Assembly: GCF_026914185.1 (NCBI RefSeq)
Contig: NC_070558.1
Coordinates: 4,898,001-4,962,000, forward strand
Reading direction: 5' to 3'
Source of the DNA: Puccinia triticina
Lineage: Eukaryota; Basidiomycota; Pucciniomycetes; Pucciniales; Pucciniaceae
Length of the DNA stretch: 64,000 bases
Numbering within the stretch: position 1 is the first letter of the stretch; each line of letters opens with the position of its first letter. Shown in pieces: positions 58,092 to 64,000 of this stretch. A program made the translations under genes and the position numbers. Below the pieces are notes generated by a model. That model made no database searches. It saw only the letters and a program-made list of their open reading frames with translations, and was not told the DNA's origin.

Positions 58092-61000
58092 ATGGCCAGG
58101 CGCACAAAGATAAAAAATCCACGCGAAGCTCGCTCCCAACGACTCAGACGCTCGCAGAATGCCGCCCTGAACGCAAGCGCATGGTCTCGACTACGCAGGA
58201 GAGAAACAATTGCTTCAGAAGAACCAGACAAGATTGAAAACTCAGAAACAATGCAGATTCCTTACGATCCAAACGACGAGTCTCAGCGGCAGCATGAAGA
58301 TTCCGAGTCCGAAGATGAGGAAGAAGACACTACTTCGAGATGGTTAACTTTCGCCGAAGAAGAAGAACAAGAAGAAGGCATTGACCCCTCCATCCATTCC
58401 ATTCAAGAGGAATATCGTCGACGAGCTAGAGAATTCAACTGGTCATGCTTGATGAAACAACTTCACACCTGGTACCTTACGCTCAAGTTGCACACGAAGA
58501 ACTGGTCGGGCACGAACGCATATGAAGAATACAAGTCAGACGCATGTAAATGCACAGCTCAGCAGAAGACGACTCGCCCCATTGACATGGTGGACATATA
58601 CGGTATGTGCCTTTGTTTTTTTCCTAATCAGCAAGATCATGCCCAGTTATGATGACCATCTTGACACCTCCCTTCACTTTTATCAGCACAAAGGCGGAGG
58701 CCGGTTGAATTTTGTAAATGTACATATGACGCAGTCCGTCTATTGCGGCTCGGTTATCTGGCCGGCTCCCCGCTGAAACCTCAAACGGCGTTCTCGCTCC
58801 CTCTGCTGATCTTCCACAACTCGCTTTGGAACAACTGCAACATTGGGATGTTGCCTTTCACAGTTGCACTCACTGAGTTCCTCGAGCCGCGCTCGGAGCG
58901 ACTATGTGTCAAGGGCAAAAAACACGTAAGTGATGATTACACTGATAAAGAAAGATGGGAAACTAAATCATAGAAAAACCCTTTGGTAGGCCCGAGATAT
59001 GCGAAAGCCCTTCTCAGCCGCAGTTGATCTATTCCGTTCACTAGAAAGGAGGACAGACGACTTGATGGACGAGGCGCTTAACCTGACTGAGCACGACAAA
59101 TTGGCAAATCAATCATGCCCAGCTTGCTTTGGTCCGAAGCCATCTAACGACGCTGATTACCCCGCGTCCACACGGAATCGTCTTGTCGTATGCTTGGATG
59201 GAAATTTTCAACACCGACACCACGCGAAGGCAAGCCGCGATTCTGAGACTCTTTACATGCCCAACATTTTCCTATCCGAAGGTTCAGTCGAAAAAATGAC
59301 CGAAGAAATCCGGCATATGGAGCTTGTTAATAAGCCGCCAGCTCAGGTGTGTGTGTTTGTGATGATGTGTTTGCTTGGCATATGAACTTCTCTGACTTGC
59401 ACTGGCCATGGTATTACTAGGCGGATCGATGTGCAGATGCTCATAAGGCTGCCGACGATAAGAGGAATGAATCCACTTGGAAGGGGTGCGACGACACCGG
59501 GCTCATGGGATGTTGCTGTCGACATGATGCAGCAATCTCCTTGGCAAATATCTATAAGTCTGGCGAGCTAAGAGCCCTCCCTTTAGCATTGCTGAAGAAG
59601 TTGCTTGGTGTGGATCCGGATCGACCGGTAGAAATTTTATACGATATTGGATGCTCCCTTGATAAATATATCAAGTTGGTGAGCTTGATTCGCTCGCTCC
59701 CTTCCAATTCTGATTCATTTCAAACTTGAACTAAAAATGATGCACTACATCTCTCATCTACCAAATAGCGTGGTCTTCTACCGGATTTGATCAAGGGCGC
59801 AACGTTTGGAACTTCAATATTGCACTCGTATGTCCACAATTGGACGTGCCAGTTGGATTATAATCCTCGCTTGAACAAGGGGTGGGGGCTATCTGACGGT
59901 GAAGGGTTGGAGCGAATGTGGTCCTATCTGTCAACGCTGGTCAGTTCTCTGAGATACGCAAGTCGCAATCACCGATTTTCCGCACTTGGGCATCGATTAA
60001 AATACCACAACAAAAGAGGGATGAAAAAACTCCGTGAGTTTCTCTCTTTTATTTGGGATTAGTGACCCTCTGACCAGACATTTTTCAGTCTATTGGCTGT
60101 CCAGGAAGTTCAAATTAGCATCAATTCGACGCAGGGAGATCCGTAAAGAGCTAGAAAAGATCTTATTGCTCGACAATCCTTTCAAGGCAGGCCGCAAGTA
60201 TACAGTATCATATTTCAGGAAGCAATGGAACCACCAGCGAACGTTTCGAGCAGATCACACAGATGAAGAGCAGGAGCGAAGGGAAAAGTTGGTCAAGATT
60301 TATGAACATCGAGCAAATCTTGAACTCCTAAGGCAAGTATTTCCTTAAACTCCCAATTCTAGAGTTACTGCTGAGCAAAATCAATGCAGAGAGCGCCTGA
60401 CGGATCCGGACCTTGATCTTTTATCGGATGCGGAGGTCAAGAAGATTTCTGATAAGATCGAAAAGGTGTCCAAGAAACTCAACAAAGATGCTGGGGAAGC
60501 TGAGGCATTGGGTATTGATTTGCCTTCCGGGGAGGAAAATAGTACGTTTCATTTGATTGCAGGAAGCAGCTTGAAATTGATTTCTGTTTTTTCTGACAAG
60601 CGATGAGCAACGGCTGCTCCTGCTGTTATGGAATTCGAAAAATGAATTATACACCCAAGCTGTCCAACTCCGAGCAGAACGCCAACCCTTATTGGATGCG
60701 AAAAAACTTGGGACTCGTGTGGGGACTGAGCTCAAAGAAAAAATCCTCAAAGCAATGGGGAATCGCCGCCCAGCAGTCAAACGATTACTCAACAAGTATA
60801 ACAAACTGTTTGCTGAATACTTGCAGAAATTTCCGAATCAGCAATCAACCGACTCATCCCACTATCCTCTTGATTACAACACTTTCTCCAGCTGGCCCCT
60901 TGATCACCAATTCTGGAATGACGGGTTGTATTTTCAGTCAAAGGCCCCTTGGGCAATCGAGCCAAATGTGCGAGCGGGTATAAACTGTGTTCTTATCTTG

Positions 61001-61578
61001 GACAGAGTCCAAGAAGAGTTTGAACTCATTTCTCAAGAGTTAGCGAGGGCAGTAGGTTGGGCAATCAGTTACTATACTCATGTGGAGGATGTAATAACAG
61101 AAATGGGTAAACGTGTGTTAGAATGTACATTTGCTGTTGGATACATTATCTGATCTTTTACATTCTTTTTATAGGTATCACTCTGCTCGGAAACCAACCG
61201 GAAAATGTAGATGTGGATTGTTTTGACAGCTTAGTTCTTCACGGCTTGGATCGAAGAGATCGACTCCGAGTAATTTGTAAAGAGCTACGTTGTCGACAGA
61301 CTCTTCACGCAGCCTTGGTTGAAGAGTGGCATTCACATGTCCCATGGCTTGCAAATCATTGTCAGCCAAGTGAATACCGCACATCAATGCTCCGCAATTG
61401 GGACAACATGCGGACTAAAATGGGCTTAGCAGAATATGCAAGCTCATCAAACCTGCCTGAAGTAGATGTTGAGTTGGAGGAGGCAATACTCGAAGTGGGA
61501 GCGGACGATGGGGAGGATGCTGAAGAAGATATGTTTCTTAATACCGACGCGGAGGATGACGGCACTGATGATGATTAG
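58092..61578 (+). CDS. KDZ transposase with N-terminal CxC1-type cysteine region
   Basis: Large DDE-type transposase. Exons: 58092-58602, 58687-58925, 58990-59346, 59421-59678, 59769-60033, 60089-about 60330, about 60392-60550, about 60606-61106, 61175-61578. Motifs: CxC1-like part (ACKCTAQQKTTRPIDMVDIY; EFCKCTYDAVRLLRLGYL; PLLIFHNSLWN), first catalytic Asp in VVCLDGNFQHRHH, GLMGCCCRHDAAI, second Asp in EILYDIGCSLDKY, HSYVHNWTCQLDYNP and the signature GLSDGEGLERMWSYLS with the catalytic Glu. It ends in an acidic tail. The exon 6/7 join may use a GC donor (AGGCAAGT) or a GT three codons later. The join near 60,550-60,605 could not be made in frame with a simple GT-AG intron, so a frameshift there cannot be excluded. 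Start chosen at MARRTKIKNPREARSQ. Confidence 0.88.
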
Positions 61579-61979
61579 GAGGTTGATATCACTATTGCCG
61601 GCCAACAACTCATTTTGACTCCCTTGACTTTCTTTGCCTGGTTAAAACATTTCAATATACATGCGTCTTCTTGACAAAAATTTCATTCATCCTTTTTTTA
61701 CTTTCAATTTATTTGTGCTTTTGCCACACTAATTATTTCAATTCCCCATAGTTTTCACTTTGTTCTCTGAGACAGAATAGTGAATGAAGTGTCTTGTAAT
61801 TTCATCATAAATATTATGCGCGATTAAAGACCAAGCAAAACAAAAATTGGAACTTAAGATTGAAGACTTGTATTTGTTGCAAAGGAGGGTTTGGAAGGTG
61901 GGTTAGAGTGTTTGTGTTGCATTGACAGGCAGTAGTGCATGTGGGGGTTTTCATACATGTATATATCAACCGGTGATGT
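61579..61979. other. Transposase 3' flank
   Basis: AT-rich 3' untranslated region leading into the right inverted repeat. Nothing else seen. Confidence 0.5.
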
Positions 61980-62273
61980 GTGCCACCGTGGTGGTTGGCA
62001 GTCCGGGTGATCCGTGTAGTGTGTTCTGCCGGACAAAGTGCCGGGCGGAGGTGGGTGTGATGTGCTGTGGGCTCGCTGGAGTAGGGGGGTCATATGACGG
62101 GATGGTTGGCTGCCGACTTGTAAAAAAAATGAGTGGCCCGATTTTTGGAGTTTGCGGGAGTTCTGGGGATTTTGGAGTTGCTGTATTAACACACTGAAAA
62201 TCACCCTCTAGCATGTATTAAACCACCCCTACATGCCTCGGTATACTATACTAGTATGTAGTGGCCACAGGTG
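61980..62273 (-). repeat. Right terminal inverted repeat of the KDZ element
   Basis: Inverted partner of 53,149-53,440, ending in the complement of CACCTGTGGCCAC, followed by the target copy TGTTTATC. Confidence 0.82.
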
Positions 62274-62734
62274 TGTTTATCCAACAAACACGGGCCTGGG
62301 GGCCTCCCTCCAGCCGACGCAATGCGACCGGTGTTGCCTACTCCGCGGCTGGGAGAGTCGGGAGAATACAAAACATCATGTCCCCTCCGCCGGCCGGAGG
62401 CCTGCCAACCCTGTCGAAAATGATACAGCACTTTCGGAAAAGGATGTCGCTGGCTCCCAAAAACCAAAAACGAAAAACCAAAAACCAGAGCCTGCAGGTC
62501 GTGCATGCGCCTGCATATGAACTGTGGGGCTGCACATATCGGACGCTGTTCGCAATCCTGAAAATCCAGCCCCGGCCGGCTCCCATACGCAAATGAGCCA
62601 TCGACTCGGGCTGCCTATGTACTGGCTTCGCTTTCTGCCAGGTACCCCCCCAACCGCTGCCTCCAACCATCCGAATATTCATTCTCGACCACTTCCCGCC
62701 ACCCAATTGAATCCCAATTCACCCAAACCTCATC

Positions 62735-63286
62735 ATGTCTAACTCAAACAGTTTTGCCCAGTACTTCGATGCGCCCGCGCCGATCACCATGCCCCATTGG
62801 TACCCTCCCCCATCTGAAGCCGAAGGTATTCCAGGATTTCCTAACCCAACCGACCGCGGCCATCATCCGAGCTTTGCCGGCCACCACAACTTGAACGCCA
62901 GCCACCGTAATTTGGGCCTTGCTGGTGCCGCTACTGGAGGCGCTCCGTTAGACGCTGGCCACCATGATTATCACACCGCCAGTGCAACTGCTCATGGCGC
63001 CCCGCGCCATGTCTCGAACGGCCCAGGCTACATCGATTGTGGTACCGCCAGCCCATCCGGTCACCTGCCCACCAACACCGGCCACATAGATTCTGGCTAT
63101 GCCGGTGGTCACCCGACCGGCTACCCGGACGGACTTGTTCGCAGCTACCCGGCCGGCCATGCGAATTTTGCCGCCGCCACCCCCGGCGCCGAACGGGCCC
63201 TTGCACCAGGAAAAAAAAGTAGTCAGTTGATGACAACTGACATAACACAGCTCTGGTTTCAGCTCCAAAGCTACTCCATCTGCTAG
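62735..63286 (+). CDS. Hypothetical Gly/His/Pro-rich open frame, possibly first exon of a decayed gene
   Basis: ATG at 62,735 gives MSNSNSFAQYFDAPAPITMP, then a composition dominated by G, H, A and P with recurring GHH/GHxD/GYxxG words, ending at a basic stretch (GKKSSQLM) before low-complexity sequence. No domain. The upstream 300 bp is GC-rich with TGAATTTT-free leader-like sequence. Codon pattern is compatible with coding, but no homologue was recognised; it may belong to the older repeat into which the KDZ element inserted. Confidence 0.35.
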   Translation: MSNSNSFAQYFDAPAPITMPHWYPPPSEAEGIPGFPNPTDRGHHPSFAGHHNLNASHRNLGLAGAATGGAPLDAGHHDYHTASATAHGAPRHVSNGPGYIDCGTASPSGHLPTNTGHIDSGYAGGHPTGYPDGLVRSYPAGHANFAAATPGAERALAPGKKSSQLMTTDITQLWFQLQSYSIC

Positions 63287-63344
63287 TTCAGGGCTGGCTG
63301 GCACACAGCTCAGTGCCCATTTTGGCACAGCTGAAGCCTCTAGC

Positions 63345-63520
63345 TTGCAATTTTCACAAGCTGCTCCTCAGCTTTGTCCCAGGCAAAGCTGCTCCTCAGC
63401 TTTGTCCCAGGCAAAGCTGCTCCTCAGCTTTGTCCCAGGCAAAGCTGCTGCTCAGCCTTGGCCCAGGCCCAGCTGCCCCTCAGTCTTGGCACAGGACAAG
63501 CCACTGCTCAGCCTTTGCCT
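63345..63520. repeat. 28-bp tandem repeat, CAGCTTTGTCCCAGGCAAAG
   Basis: Five to six units; each contains CAGCTTTG and its complement CAAAGCTG, so each unit can form a small hairpin. The first three are near-identical, later ones diverge. Confidence 0.85.
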
Positions 63521-63569
63521 GAGCAAGAACGGGTGTTGATGAACACACACCCGTCCCCCGGAGGCAAGC

Positions 63570-64000
63570 CCTCGCCCACGCCCTTTGAAAAGGGCGTGTG
63601 GGACCGCACACCCTTGATAAAGGGCGAAAGGGCATGCACACCCCTGTATGGGCGTGCGAGGGCGTGCACGCCCCCACATGGGCGTTCACAGGCGTGCACC
63701 ATGGCTCGTCGGGAGCTCCTCGGCGGGCAGATGCAAGTATACCTGCTCGCCGAGAGCCCCTCGGCGGGCAGTTACAGATACCACCTCGCCGAGAGCCTCT
63801 CGGAGAGCAGGTATACATGCACCTGCTCGCCGAGAGCCTTGCCTGCTCGCCGAGAAGGATAACTCTCGGCGAGCAGGTATACAAACACCTACCCGCCGAG
63901 CCTGCTCACCGAGAGCCCCTCGGCGGGCAGGTGCATGTATACCTGCTCGCGCAGAGAAATCCTCGGCGAGCAGGCATACAGATCCCACCTCGCCGAGAGC
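63570..64000. repeat. Hairpin-repeat arrays, GGGCGTG and CTCGCCGAGAG families, running off the window
   Basis: 63,570-63,700 has CGCCC/GGGCG pairs around short loops. From about 63,705 units of 30-45 bp of the type CTCGCCGAGAG ... CTCGGCGGGCAG, with links such as GTATACCTGCT, continue to the window end. Translated frames through it are repeat artefacts. Confidence 0.82.

Larger units (their letters stand above)
53149..62273 (+). mobile_element. KDZ (Kyakuja/Dileera/Zisupton) DNA transposon, 9.1 kb, two genes
   Basis: The element begins CACCTGTGGCCACTACATAC and ends with its complement, with 8-bp direct repeats TGTTTATC at 53,141-53,148 and 62,274-62,281. Inverted arms of about 290 bp (53,149-53,440; 61,980-62,273) are alignable with scattered differences. 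Inside, on the same strand, are an HMG-box-like gene (53,753-55,909) and the KDZ transposase (58,092-61,578). The 2.2-kb gap between them holds a hairpin, a hairpin array and a nested MITE. The 8-bp duplication agrees with what is reported for Zisupton-type elements. Confidence 0.9.

Noticed and set aside
57641..58237. 198-codon frame upstream of and overlapping the KDZ transposase start
   Set aside because: It overlaps the well-supported first exon in another frame and covers a pyrimidine-rich promoter-like region.
63374..63988. Frames of up to 162 codons at the window end
   Set aside because: They translate tandem hairpin units on both strands and have no independent coding signal.

Overview
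This window is eukaryotic, intron-rich fungal DNA, most likely from a basidiomycete of the rust lineage (Pucciniomycotina/Pucciniales). The evidence is short (65-75 bp) GT-AG introns in two unmistakable fungal housekeeping genes, a KDZ transposon, DUF6589-type genes, a Ty3-type retrotransposon, and a set of stop codons that all fit TCG>TTG mutation. The species cannot be named from the sequence alone.

Layout. 0-5.1 kb holds the only conventional genes: the 3' end of PRP8 (spliceosome core) on the + strand and a complete eight-exon squalene synthase (ERG9) on the - strand, placed tail to tail. From 5.1 to 30 kb no host gene is supported; the sequence is a nest of small inverted-repeat elements (several MITE families, two with visible target duplications), a solo LTR, a 2.6-kb element with a 9-bp target duplication, and an 8.9-kb TA-flanked element. 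That last element carries a long array of hairpin repeats, itself interrupted by a 6.0-kb Tc1/mariner-like transposon (element A). A second transposon of the same kind (element B, 30.05-34.21 kb) sits inside the 5' coding region of a RecQ-like helicase gene. The helicase converges on a decayed DUF6589-type gene. A 10.9-kb Ty3-type LTR retrotransposon with nearly identical LTRs lies 140 bp upstream of the DUF6589 start. From 53.15 to 62.27 kb there is a KDZ (Kyakuja/Dileera/Zisupton) DNA transposon with about 290-bp inverted repeats, an 8-bp target duplication and two genes. The last 1.7 kb is more hairpin-repeat arrays.

How the parts work together. Elements A and B share one design: long terminal inverted repeats starting CAG, a TA target duplication, a three-exon DDE transposase from one end, and from the other end a convergent second gene whose product has a shared central block and a C-terminal SAM-like block. 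The KDZ element pairs its transposase with an intact HMG-box-like gene. The Ty3 element shows a UUUUUUA slippery site joining gag-protease to pol, and a spliced antisense gene in an extra 3' segment bracketed by repeated polypurine tracts. Five premature TGA codons in three genes of the Ty3 element and the DUF6589 gene are all preceded by T, as expected if TCGA became TTGA. Reading frames and exon joins were worked out by eye; domain calls come from recognised motifs, not searches.
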